A stretch of 8,383 nucleotides of DNA. It comes from Ignavibacteriaceae bacterium (GTDB taxonomy: Bacteria; Bacteroidota; Ignavibacteria; Ignavibacteriales; Ignavibacteriaceae). A model generated the notes under the pieces. The model was not told the origin of the DNA. It did not search any database and saw only the letters and a list, made by a program, of their open reading frames with translations. Made by a program: the position numbers and the translations under genes. Each line of letters opens with the position of its first letter. The first letter of the stretch is position 1. The stretch is from the NCBI GenBank assembly GCA_025449775.1, contig JANWIS010000150.1, positions 1 to 8,383 on the forward strand. Reading direction: 5' to 3'. This document shows positions 1 to 5,676 of the stretch, one piece after another.

Positions 1-762
1 AGGATTAAGATGAGTGATGAGTTTTAATATTTCCTTCAATTCATGCAGCGACACGAAAGATTCACGCATTATTTTTTCATAATTCTTATTTGAAAATTCG
101 TGGAAATAATTATTTAGAAGCGTTGTGGCCTTTTGCGTTAAATCATCCTGAACTTTTTTTCTTTTTAACTGAATGAGAAGGCATTCCTTTAATGAACGCG
201 AACCAACACCGGGTGGATCACAACGTTGAATAAATTTTAACGCTTCAATGACCTGTTCATCTTCTGTAATATTGTTCTCTGCAAAAGAGAAATCGGTTGC
301 AAGATCAGAAACCGATGTTCGAAGGTATCCCTCCTCATCAAGACTATCAACAAGGTAAAAAGCTATTTTCTTCAAATGATCATCCATCTGGAACGACTGT
401 AGTTGCTCCTTTAACTGATCCTGGAAAGTTGTACGCTGGGAAACAAGCAACGGATATACTTCTTCATCCCTGGAAGAATTTGAAGCCGTTGTTTTATAAT
501 ATGGAATGTCTTCATCGCCAAAGTAGTCTTCATAATCAAGCTCGTATTCAGAATCTGTTGTTGGCTCTTCTTCGTTTTGTTCAAATATCTCTTCCTCACC
601 ATCTTCTTCCTTTCCTTCCTCCAGGGCCGGATTTTCTTCGATCTCATCCTTAATTTTTTGTTCAATTGCCAGTGAATTCAATTGTAAAAGATTCAGCAAC
701 TGAATTTGCAATGGAGAAAATTTAAGGATCTGTTTTTGGGTCTGTGACTGATTAAGGTTCAT
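1..762 (-). CDS. rpoN: RNA polymerase sigma-54 factor RpoN, N-terminal 254 residues (3' end outside window)
   Basis: This gene encodes the alternative sigma factor that binds core RNA polymerase and recognises -24/-12 promoters, which need an ATP-driven enhancer-binding activator to open. The frame is open from the ATG at 762 to the window edge, 254 codons, about half of a usual RpoN (roughly 470-500 aa). Residues 1-49 are the Gln/Leu-rich activator-responsive region I, with QILKFSPLQIQLLNLLQLNS followed by EIEENPALEE. Residues 49-86 form a highly acidic region II. From about 108 the core-binding domain starts (FQDQLKEQL, then LVDSLDEEGYL). The family signature is clear at 179-198: QRCDPPGVGSRSLKECLLIQ. 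The C-terminal helix-turn-helix and RpoN box would lie beyond position 1, so completeness cannot be judged. The gene is divergent from the kinase at 987. Identification is from recognisable motifs and is firm. Confidence 0.96.
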   Translation of the reverse strand, partial: MNLNQSQTQKQILKFSPLQIQLLNLLQLNSLAIEQKIKDEIEENPALEEGKEEDGEEEIFEQNEEEPTTDSEYELDYEDYFGDEDIPYYKTTASNSSRDEEVYPLLVSQRTTFQDQLKEQLQSFQMDDHLKKIAFYLVDSLDEEGYLRTSVSDLATDFSFAENNITEDEQVIEALKFIQRCDPPGVGSRSLKECLLIQLKRKKVQDDLTQKATTLLNNYFHEFSNKNYEKIMRESFVSLHELKEILKLITHLNP

Positions 763-986
763 AAGAATTATTGATTTTTATTCCCGGTGAATTCAAACAT
801 CAAACCCAATAAAATATAGTTTACTTTGCTTCTAAAAATGCCACTTCAAAACAAATTGAAATTATTTCTGTGTTTTATTGGGGAAATTGATTCATTACCT
901 GCGAAATTATTTTCACTTAACCATTGCAGAATTGTACAGAGTTAATAAATTGCCACTATAAAGTGTATTAATTATGAACTTTAAAT
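763..986. other. Divergent intergenic region between rpoN and the CHASE3 kinase
   Basis: This AT-rich spacer must hold the promoters of both rpoN (leftward) and the histidine kinase (rightward). I see no coding frame, RNA gene or strong hairpin in it. A TACTTTG at 822-828 loosely resembles the Bacteroidota -7 element TAnnTTTG, but it is one base short and has no matching TTTG upstream. An 11-mer at 877-887 (ATTGGGGAAAT) recurs upstream of the first response regulator. Confidence 0.6.
877..887 (+). repeat. ATTGGGGAAAT motif, copy 1 (upstream of CHASE3 kinase)
   Basis: The 11-mer ATTGGGGAAAT starts 110 nt before the kinase ATG and recurs exactly at 2500-2510 before the receiver gene. The G-run stands out in such AT-rich spacers. 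Its function is unknown; it could be a regulatory site or chance. Confidence 0.35.
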
Positions 987-2399
987 ATGAATGTGAAACT
1001 ATCTTATTATTCACTTGCACGAATAACTCTTTTTTTAACGCTTATTTTATTAGCGATCATTTCAATTCTATCTTATCAAAAAATTTACGATTTAATAAAT
1101 TTTGATAAAAAGGTTATCCATACCCGTGAAGTTCTTTATAAATTTGAAAGGGTAGTTTCCATACTTAAAGAAGCTGAATCCGGACAGAGGGGATTTTTGC
1201 TTTCGGGTGATTCGCTTTTCCTGCAAACTTTTAATAATTCAAAATTAAAACTGGATAGCCTAATTAAGGATTTAAAATTATTAACCATTGACAACCTGGT
1301 TCAAACACATAAAATTGACACTTTGACTATGTTGATACAGAAGAGGTATGAATTAATGAATATTTTAATTCACCTGGTTTCAACAAATAATATAAAGAAT
1401 GAAGACATGATTCTTTCGCTTAGAATCGGGAAAAATGTTATGGATCAGATAAGCGGAGTTATTGAAAGGTCTCAAAAAGAAGAAGAAGATTTGCTTTTCA
1501 TCAGAAATAAAGTAAAAGACTCAATAACTACTTTAACACCGTTCTATATTTTATTATTTACTTTCTTTTCGCTTATATTAATTCTCGTTTCTTATTTTAT
1601 TCTTATAAGGGAATTTAAAAAGAAAATTATTGTTCAAAAGGATCTGGAAAATAAAATAGAAGAATTAAATCGATCTAATAATGAACTTGAACAATTTGCA
1701 TACGTTGCAAGTCACGATTTACAGGAACCATTACGTAAAATCCGTTCATTTGGGGATCGTCTTGTATACAAACATTCTGACCTATTGGATGAAGATGGAA
1801 AATTTAATATTCAGAAGATGCAGGACGCTGCAATACGAATGCAAAAATTAATAGATGACCTGCTTGGTTTTTCCAGGCTTGTTCGTTCTGAAAACAAATT
1901 TGAATTAACAAACCTCAACGAATTAGTTGCTTCTGTTTTAAATGATATGGATGAAATAATTAAATCAAAAAAAGCAAAAATTAAAGTTGAGAAATTACCA
2001 TTAATTTTTTCTGTCCCATCTCAAATGCATCAATTATTTCAAAACATAATCAATAATGCATTAAAATTTTCAAGAAAAGAAGTTCCTCCTGAAATTACGA
2101 TTCATTATGCAATTGTAAAAGGGAATGAAATAAAAGATATTAAGCCATCTAACCTGAATGAGTATTTTCATAGATTTATTATCAGTGACAATGGGATTGG
2201 CTTCGATGAACAGTATCTCGACCGCATTTTTATTATATTTCAACGTCTCCATGGCAAAATGGAATATGGCGGTACCGGAATTGGCTTAGCTGTAAGTAAA
2301 AAAATTGTTCTGAATCACGCAGGTTACATTACGGCGAAAAGCCGGCCTGATTCAGGGTCTTCCTTTTATATTTATATTCCTGAAAATCTCAAAATTTAA
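987..2399 (+). CDS. Membrane sensor histidine kinase with CHASE3 sensor domain
   Basis: This is a 470-aa two-component sensor kinase that autophosphorylates on His and passes the phosphate to a receiver. TM1 is at about 11-29. An extracytoplasmic helical CHASE3 domain follows (about 36-180), with its hallmark EAESGQRGFLLSGD at 62-75. TM2 is at about 184-207, then a short coiled-coil linker. The HisKA H-box is ASHDLQEPLRKI with phospho-acceptor H243. The HATPase domain has the N-box FQNIINNALKFS (N357), G1 box DNGIGF (D401), F-box region IFIIFQRLHG and G2 box GGTGIGL (428-434), so it looks catalytically intact. The QRLHG..EY.GTGIGLA pattern is typical of Cph1/phytochrome-type transmitters, which usually pair with small Rcp1-like receivers such as the one starting 136 nt downstream. 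The ATG at 987 is chosen because TM1 follows at once; the ATG at 974 is out of frame. The ligand or stimulus cannot be told from sequence. Confidence 0.92.
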   Translation: MNVKLSYYSLARITLFLTLILLAIISILSYQKIYDLINFDKKVIHTREVLYKFERVVSILKEAESGQRGFLLSGDSLFLQTFNNSKLKLDSLIKDLKLLTIDNLVQTHKIDTLTMLIQKRYELMNILIHLVSTNNIKNEDMILSLRIGKNVMDQISGVIERSQKEEEDLLFIRNKVKDSITTLTPFYILLFTFFSLILILVSYFILIREFKKKIIVQKDLENKIEELNRSNNELEQFAYVASHDLQEPLRKIRSFGDRLVYKHSDLLDEDGKFNIQKMQDAAIRMQKLIDDLLGFSRLVRSENKFELTNLNELVASVLNDMDEIIKSKKAKIKVEKLPLIFSVPSQMHQLFQNIINNALKFSRKEVPPEITIHYAIVKGNEIKDIKPSNLNEYFHRFIISDNGIGFDEQYLDRIFIIFQRLHGKMEYGGTGIGLAVSKKIVLNHAGYITAKSRPDSGSSFYIYIPENLKI

Positions 2400-2450
2400 A
2401 TTTATTATTTGATTTCCTTCATTGAATACAGGCGTATAAAAAATTCATAT

Positions 2451-2466
2451 TTGGCATAGATTTTCC
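2451..2466 (+). promoter_or_regulatory. Candidate sigma-54-like promoter before the first response regulator
   Basis: TTGGCATAGATTTTCC has TTGGCA as a -24-like box and TT at positions 9-10 after the GG, the spacing of TGGCAC-N5-TTGC promoters. The -12 half reads TTCC, not TTGC. It would start transcription near 2478, giving a leader of about 58 nt. The first 14 bases after its first T are nearly identical to the motif at 4270 (TGGCATAGATTTT in both). This is an inference supported by recurrence and by rpoN in the window. Confidence 0.42.
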
Positions 2467-2499
2467 CTTCAATAAAATGAGGAATTTTTTTCTCGTTTC

Positions 2500-2510
2500 A
2501 TTGGGGAAAT
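2500..2510 (+). repeat. ATTGGGGAAAT motif, copy 2 (upstream of response regulator)
   Basis: This is an exact second copy of the 11-mer found at 877-887. It starts 36 nt before the receiver ATG, so it would lie inside the leader if the candidate promoter at 2451 is used. A related minus-strand sequence, TATGGGGAAAAT, lies around 5483-5494 upstream of the DUF892 gene. Confidence 0.35.
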
Positions 2511-2535
2511 AATTTTTTATGGCTAAATTTGGTTT

Positions 2536-2991
2536 ATGTCTATGCCTAATAGTGTTCCTCATCATATCCTGCTTGCTGAAGACGATGATGATGATAGCCT
2601 CCTTTTTAAAGAAGTTTTAAATGAATTAGCTGTTCCGGCTAATTTTATAAGGGTAAAAGATGGTGAAGAATTAATGCATCTTCTCAACAGCCCAAATAAC
2701 AAATTACCGGATGTTCTTTTCCTGGATATTAATATGCCCAGAAAAAATGGTTTTGAATGTCTTGTAGAAATAAAGAAAACAGATAAATTAAAAAATCTAC
2801 CGGTTAGAGTACTATCTACCTCTTCTGGCAAAGAATTGGTAAGCAAAATGTATAGTGCAGGTGCCAGCTTATATATTTGCAAACCCAATCATTTTGCTCA
2901 TTTTAAAGAAATCATTCATTCAGTAATGTCTACAAAATGGTCGTTGTTTTTTCCTCAACCACCTTTTGAAAAATTTATGGTTCAGATGTAA
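2536..2991 (+). CDS. Single-domain response regulator, Rcp1-like receiver
   Basis: This 151-aa protein is one CheY-like REC domain with no output domain. The acidic pocket is E15/D16 within ILLAEDDDDD. The phospho-acceptor is D64 in LFLDINMPRKNG, the switch residue is S94 in VRVLSTSS, and the conserved Lys-Pro is K116-P117 in ICKPNHF. The C-terminal extension (WSLFFPQPPFEKFM) resembles the tail of Rcp1-type receivers that pair with Cph1-like kinases. It ends 6 nt before the PAS kinase start, so the two are almost surely co-transcribed; the CHASE3 kinase upstream is the other candidate partner. The ATG at 2536 gives MSMP; a second in-frame ATG at 2542 would work equally well, and an ATG at 2519 is out of frame. 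The run of five Asp at 16-20 is unusually long for this pocket. Output is probably phosphotransfer or protein-protein contact. Confidence 0.93.
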   Translation: MSMPNSVPHHILLAEDDDDDSLLFKEVLNELAVPANFIRVKDGEELMHLLNSPNNKLPDVLFLDINMPRKNGFECLVEIKKTDKLKNLPVRVLSTSSGKELVSKMYSAGASLYICKPNHFAHFKEIIHSVMSTKWSLFFPQPPFEKFMVQM

Positions 2992-2997
2992 ATTGTG

Positions 2998-4248
2998 ATG
3001 AAATCCTTAACTATAAATAATCCTCGACATTTTATTACCGAAAAAGAAACTAGTGAAGAATATTATTGTGAAATAATTCATGGGTTACCGGCAGCCATTT
3101 ATACATGCGATGCTGAAGGTTATATTAAATTTTATAACCAGGCTGCTGTAAATCTATGGGGAGCAGAACCCCTGATTGGTGAAAGTAAATGGTGTGGCTC
3201 GTGGAAAATATATCACCCTGATGGAACGCCAATGCCACTGGATGAGTGCCCAATGGCTGTTGCTATTAAAGAAGGAAGAATTGTAAGTAACCAGGAAATT
3301 ATAGTTGAGCGACCTGATGGTTCACGTCATAATATCATGCCTCATCCTCAACCACTGAGGGATAAAAATGGAATAATTACTGGCGCGGTTAATATGCTTC
3401 TCGACATTACAGATTCTAAAAAAGCAGAAAATAAATTGCGGCAAAGTGAAAATGAAATGAGACTTGAATTGGAAACTGAAGTGGATGCCCGAACCAAAGA
3501 GCTTAACTCATTAAATGAAGATCTGAAAAAATCAAATAGTGAATTATCACAATTTGCTTATGTTGCCAGTCATGATTTACAGGAGCCACTTCGTAAAATC
3601 CAGACATTCGCGTCCCGGATTATTCAAAAAGAAAAACAAAACCTGAGCGAAAGCGGTAAAGATTATTTTGAACGGATGCAAAATGCCGCAAACCGTATGC
3701 AAACGTTAATCGATGATTTGCTGACCTATTCTCGTACAAATACTGCTGAAAAAATATTTGAACTTACAGATCTGAATTTGTTACTCCGGGAAGTTAAATC
3801 GGAACTAGAACAAAATATCAACGAGAAGAAAGCAATTATTAATATCAACCAGTTGCCGGAATTAAATATCATTCCATTTCAATTTTCACAACTATTCACA
3901 AATCTGATTTCTAATTCTCTTAAATTCTCAAGGGAAAATATTCCTCCTCAAATAGATATATCCGCTGATTTTGTTCATGGGAAAAATATCCACATTAAGG
4001 AATCTGATAATCAAAAAAAATATTGTCGAATTACTGTTTCAGATAATGGAATTGGATTTCAAAGTGAATTTAATTTAAAAATATTTGAATTATTTCAACG
4101 ACTTCATGGAAAAAGTGAATATTCAGGAACCGGAATAGGATTGGCTATTTGTAAAAAAATTGCGGAGAACCATAATGGTTTTATTACTGCATATTCACAA
4201 CCCGGAAAAGGAGCAACATTTAATATTTTTATTCCTGCTGAAAATTAA
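2998..4248 (+). CDS. Cytoplasmic PAS-domain sensor histidine kinase
   Basis: This is a 416-aa soluble histidine kinase with no membrane segment. Residues about 20-140 form a PAS domain (PAAIYTCDAEGYIKFYNQAA, then WCGSWKIYHPDGTPMP, DECPMA and VERPDGSRHNIMPHPQPLRD), ending in the usual LLDITD. A charged coiled coil (about 141-185) links to the HisKA box ASHDLQEPLRKI with H192. The HATPase domain has N306 (FTNLISNSLKFS), D349 (DNGIGF) and GTGIGL at 377-382, so all catalytic boxes are present. The transmitter is closely similar to that of the kinase at 987, including the QRLHGK.EY.GTGIGLA stretch, so the two are paralogues with different sensor modules. I chose ATG 2998 over the adjacent GTG at 2995. 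It follows the receiver by 6 nt and forms an operon with it. No heme- or flavin-binding signature is evident in the PAS domain, so the signal is unknown. Confidence 0.92.
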   Translation: MKSLTINNPRHFITEKETSEEYYCEIIHGLPAAIYTCDAEGYIKFYNQAAVNLWGAEPLIGESKWCGSWKIYHPDGTPMPLDECPMAVAIKEGRIVSNQEIIVERPDGSRHNIMPHPQPLRDKNGIITGAVNMLLDITDSKKAENKLRQSENEMRLELETEVDARTKELNSLNEDLKKSNSELSQFAYVASHDLQEPLRKIQTFASRIIQKEKQNLSESGKDYFERMQNAANRMQTLIDDLLTYSRTNTAEKIFELTDLNLLLREVKSELEQNINEKKAIININQLPELNIIPFQFSQLFTNLISNSLKFSRENIPPQIDISADFVHGKNIHIKESDNQKKYCRITVSDNGIGFQSEFNLKIFELFQRLHGKSEYSGTGIGLAICKKIAENHNGFITAYSQPGKGATFNIFIPAEN

Positions 4249-4269
4249 TTTAAACTACGGGACGTTTTA

Positions 4270-4285
4270 GTGGCATAGATTTTTT
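4270..4285 (+). promoter_or_regulatory. Candidate sigma-54-like promoter before the hydrophilic protein gene
   Basis: GTGGCATAGATTTTTT shares TGGCATAGATTTT with the motif at 2451-2466. It has TT at the right spacing from the GG, but the -12 half is TTTT instead of TTGC. Predicted transcription would begin near 4297, about 23 nt before the ATG at 4320. This would let the small gene be expressed separately from the kinase operon upstream. Confidence 0.42.
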
Positions 4286-4319
4286 ATTGTTTTTACAGAA
4301 CTTTAAAATAAAATATCAA

Positions 4320-4640
4320 ATGGCTACAAATCAAAATGACCCACGTAATCAGCAGACTGATAACAGGTCTAATCAACAAAAACAGGGAAATGAATCTTCA
4401 AAGAAAGAAACAAATCCTAATAATCCTACCGCTTTTGGAGTTGGTTCTCAAAAAGATGAAATCAAAAAACAAAACCCGGGAATGGATTCAAATCAAAGTC
4501 AACCTGGAAAATCTAATTTAAGAGATGAAGATTCCCGGAAAGAAGAAGAGGAAGAAGATACTGATTCTCCTTCAGCCCGAATCGATAGAAAATCAGAAGG
4601 TACTGATCCCCGCAGAAATTCCGGTGACAGAAATATCTAA
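4320..4640 (+). CDS. Small, highly hydrophilic, probably disordered protein (hydrophilin-like)
   Basis: I do not recognise a named family. From the ATG at 4320 the product is 106 aa; an upstream TTG at 4287 would add 11 residues but overlaps the candidate promoter, so the ATG is preferred. The protein starts MATNQNDPRNQQTDNRSNQQ and is dominated by Asn, Gln, Ser, Lys, Asp, Glu and Pro. It has no Cys, Trp, Tyr or His and only one Phe. A run of five Glu lies in the second half, and the C-terminus is Arg/Asp-rich. I count seven Gly in 106 residues (about 6.6%), which with its hydrophilicity fits the working definition of hydrophilins, proteins often induced by water stress. There is no signal peptide or membrane segment. 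It sits between the PAS kinase and a strong terminator. A stress-protective role is inference only. Confidence 0.75.
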   Translation: MATNQNDPRNQQTDNRSNQQKQGNESSKKETNPNNPTAFGVGSQKDEIKKQNPGMDSNQSQPGKSNLRDEDSRKEEEEEDTDSPSARIDRKSEGTDPRRNSGDRNI

Positions 4641-4665
4641 AAAATAAAATGTAGTTTTCCTGTTG

Positions 4666-4706
4666 AAAGAGCGTGGTTATTAATAATCACGCTCTTTTTA
4701 TTTTTA
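4666..4706 (+). terminator. Rho-independent terminator after the hydrophilic protein gene
   Basis: Arms 4666-4679 and 4684-4697 form a 14-bp stem (AAAGAGCGTGGTTA with TAATCACGCTCTTT, one G-U pair) around a 4-nt loop. A T-rich tail follows to about 4706. It ends the kinase/hydrophilic-protein transcription unit. The A-rich 5' side is too short to make it an obvious two-way terminator. Confidence 0.88.
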
Positions 4707-4756
4707 CCGATTTTCTTTCCATGTTTTATTTTTTTAATCTCTATATTAAATGATAT

Positions 4757-4784
4757 AAAAAAGGGCAACATCAATTGCTGCCCT
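4757..4784 (-). terminator. Rho-independent terminator of the DUF892 gene
   Basis: Read on the minus strand, AGGGCAGCA and TGTTGCCCT pair into a 9-bp stem (one G-U) with a 5-nt loop at 4771-4775, followed directly by six T (A-run at 4757-4762 on the plus strand). It lies 22 nt past the stop codon of the ferritin-like gene and faces the plus-strand terminator at 4666, as expected between convergent genes. Confidence 0.85.
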
Positions 4785-4806
4785 AATTAATCAAATATAA
4801 ACCGTT

Positions 4807-5385
4807 TTAATGCATTTCATTAACCAACTCATTATTAAAAATCATTTCTGTAATGTGAGTTAATTTTTCATCTGCATTTTTTTCTTCAACCAATGATTCT
4901 TCAAGCAGCTCCGCTGCATCTTCGTAACCCAGGTGTTCTGCAAAAGCCTGAAGAGTACCATACGTTGCAATCTCATAATGCTCTATTTTTTGAGCAGCAG
5001 TAATTATTCCAATATCCCGCATTGCTCCTTCCTCACATTCATCAATAATTTCCCCTGCTTCCCTGATCAATCCGTCCATAGCCTCACATTTCTTAGCCTG
5101 AGCATCTTTACCTATATGTTTAAATACTTTCTCTAATTGTATAACCTGATTCTCTGTTTCCTTCAGGTGAGCATTCAACGCAGATACAAGTTCTTCGGAA
5201 GTTGCATTTTTTATTAGTTTGGGAATAGCCTTTACTAACGCCTTTTCAGCCCAGTAAATATCCTTTAATTCATCATCAAATAATTTAAGAAGTTTAGCAG
5301 ATAGGTCAACTTCCTTTTTGTGATTATTAGTAACATTTTTTTTAATACCATTTGAAATGGTTTTCTTAACTGCGGGATTTTTCAT
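4807..5385 (-). CDS. YciE/YciF-like ferritin-like stress protein (DUF892)
   Basis: The 192-aa product belongs to the DUF892 family, whose E. coli members YciE/YciF are four-helix ferritin-like proteins tied to stress responses. A Lys/Asn-rich tail (1-25) precedes the domain, which begins KLLKLFDDELKDIYWAEKAL (31-50). Candidate metal-ligand positions in the helices are E39, E47, H73/E76 and E85, then E135/H136/E138 in AQKIEHYEIATYGTL, and E167/E168 late in the fold. The final stretch LVEEKNADEKLTHITE closes the bundle. The frame stays open up to a further start at 5505, but those 40 residues translate AT-rich promoter-like DNA with repeats, so ATG 5385 is preferred; it also fits the family start. 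It is a single gene between two convergent/divergent neighbours, with its own terminator and a candidate sigma-54-like promoter. The biochemical activity is not established for most relatives. Confidence 0.9.
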   Translation of the reverse strand: MKNPAVKKTISNGIKKNVTNNHKKEVDLSAKLLKLFDDELKDIYWAEKALVKAIPKLIKNATSEELVSALNAHLKETENQVIQLEKVFKHIGKDAQAKKCEAMDGLIREAGEIIDECEEGAMRDIGIITAAQKIEHYEIATYGTLQAFAEHLGYEDAAELLEESLVEEKNADEKLTHITEMIFNNELVNEMH

Positions 5386-5402
5386 TTTTTTATTTTTTGA
5401 GG

Positions 5403-5473
5403 TTCTAAAATATTTTATTATCAGAGTTGATCTAAAATATTTGTGCCTAAATATTTTAATACCTAAAATAAAT
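5403..5473. repeat. Cluster of four (T/C)CTAAA(A)TATTT-type repeats upstream of the DUF892 gene
   Basis: Near-copies begin at 5404 (TCTAAAATATTT), 5431 (TCTAAAATATTT, identical), 5446 (CCTAAATATTTT) and 5462 (CCTAAAATAAAT), at intervals of 27, 15 and 16 nt. A related TTTAAAATATTT lies near 5579. The core is close to palindromic. They overlap the candidate promoter, so they may be regulator sites or an AT-rich upstream element; low-complexity drift is also possible. Confidence 0.45.
5434..5449 (-). promoter_or_regulatory. Candidate sigma-54-like promoter of the DUF892 gene
   Basis: The minus strand reads TAGGCACAAATATTTT, with GGCAC as the -24-like core and TT at positions 9-10 after the GG. 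The -12 half is TTTT, so the classical GC is missing. A start near 5422 would leave a leader of about 37 nt before the ATG at 5385. It is the third copy of the GGCA(C/T)A pattern. Confidence 0.4.
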
Positions 5474-5634
5474 TCAGTGAATATTTTCCCCATAATGAGG
5501 AACAAACATTATTTATAAACTAATAAGAGCCTTCATTCACAAACCAATAATTAAAAAATATTGAATTAATAAATATGTTTTAAAATATTTATACTTCAAA
5601 TAATTCCTCATGATTATTCTCTTTCATTTTCATA

Positions 5635-5650
5635 TTGGCACAATTATTAA
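5635..5650 (+). promoter_or_regulatory. Candidate sigma-54-like promoter of the DUF748 gene
   Basis: TTGGCACAATTATTAA has the best -24-like box in the window (TTGGCAC) and TT at the proper spacing, but the -12 half reads TTAA. Transcription would start near 5662, about 15 nt before the ATG at 5677. An inverted repeat overlaps its downstream half. Confidence 0.42.
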
Positions 5651-5662
5651 CCCGATAATTGT
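5640..5662. promoter_or_regulatory. Inverted repeat overlapping the DUF748 promoter region
   Basis: Arms ACAATTAT (5640-5647) and ATAATTGT (5655-5662) are perfect 8-bp complements around the 7-nt spacer TAACCCG. No T-tract follows, and the gene starts 15 nt later. The position suggests an operator site or a short 5' leader hairpin; which one cannot be told from sequence. Confidence 0.4.
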
Positions 5663-5676
5663 AAAGCACAGATAAT

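Noticed and set aside
297..653. Plus-strand open frame of about 118 codons
   Set aside because: It lies antisense to rpoN, whose translation is a clear family match, and its own product is a low-complexity non-protein-like sequence.
948..958. Minus-strand AGTGGCAATT resembling the -24 half of a sigma-54 promoter pointing at rpoN
   Set aside because: It lies about 190 nt from the rpoN start and the bases at positions 9-10 after GG are TA, not TT.
4287..4319. TTG start for the hydrophilic protein
   Set aside because: It adds hydrophobic residues unlike the rest of the protein, overlaps the candidate promoter, and an in-frame ATG follows at 4320.
5386..5505. Longer N-terminus for the DUF892 protein starting at 5505
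   Set aside because: The extra 40 residues translate AT-rich repeat-bearing DNA that also carries a promoter-like motif; the family-like start is the ATG at 5385.
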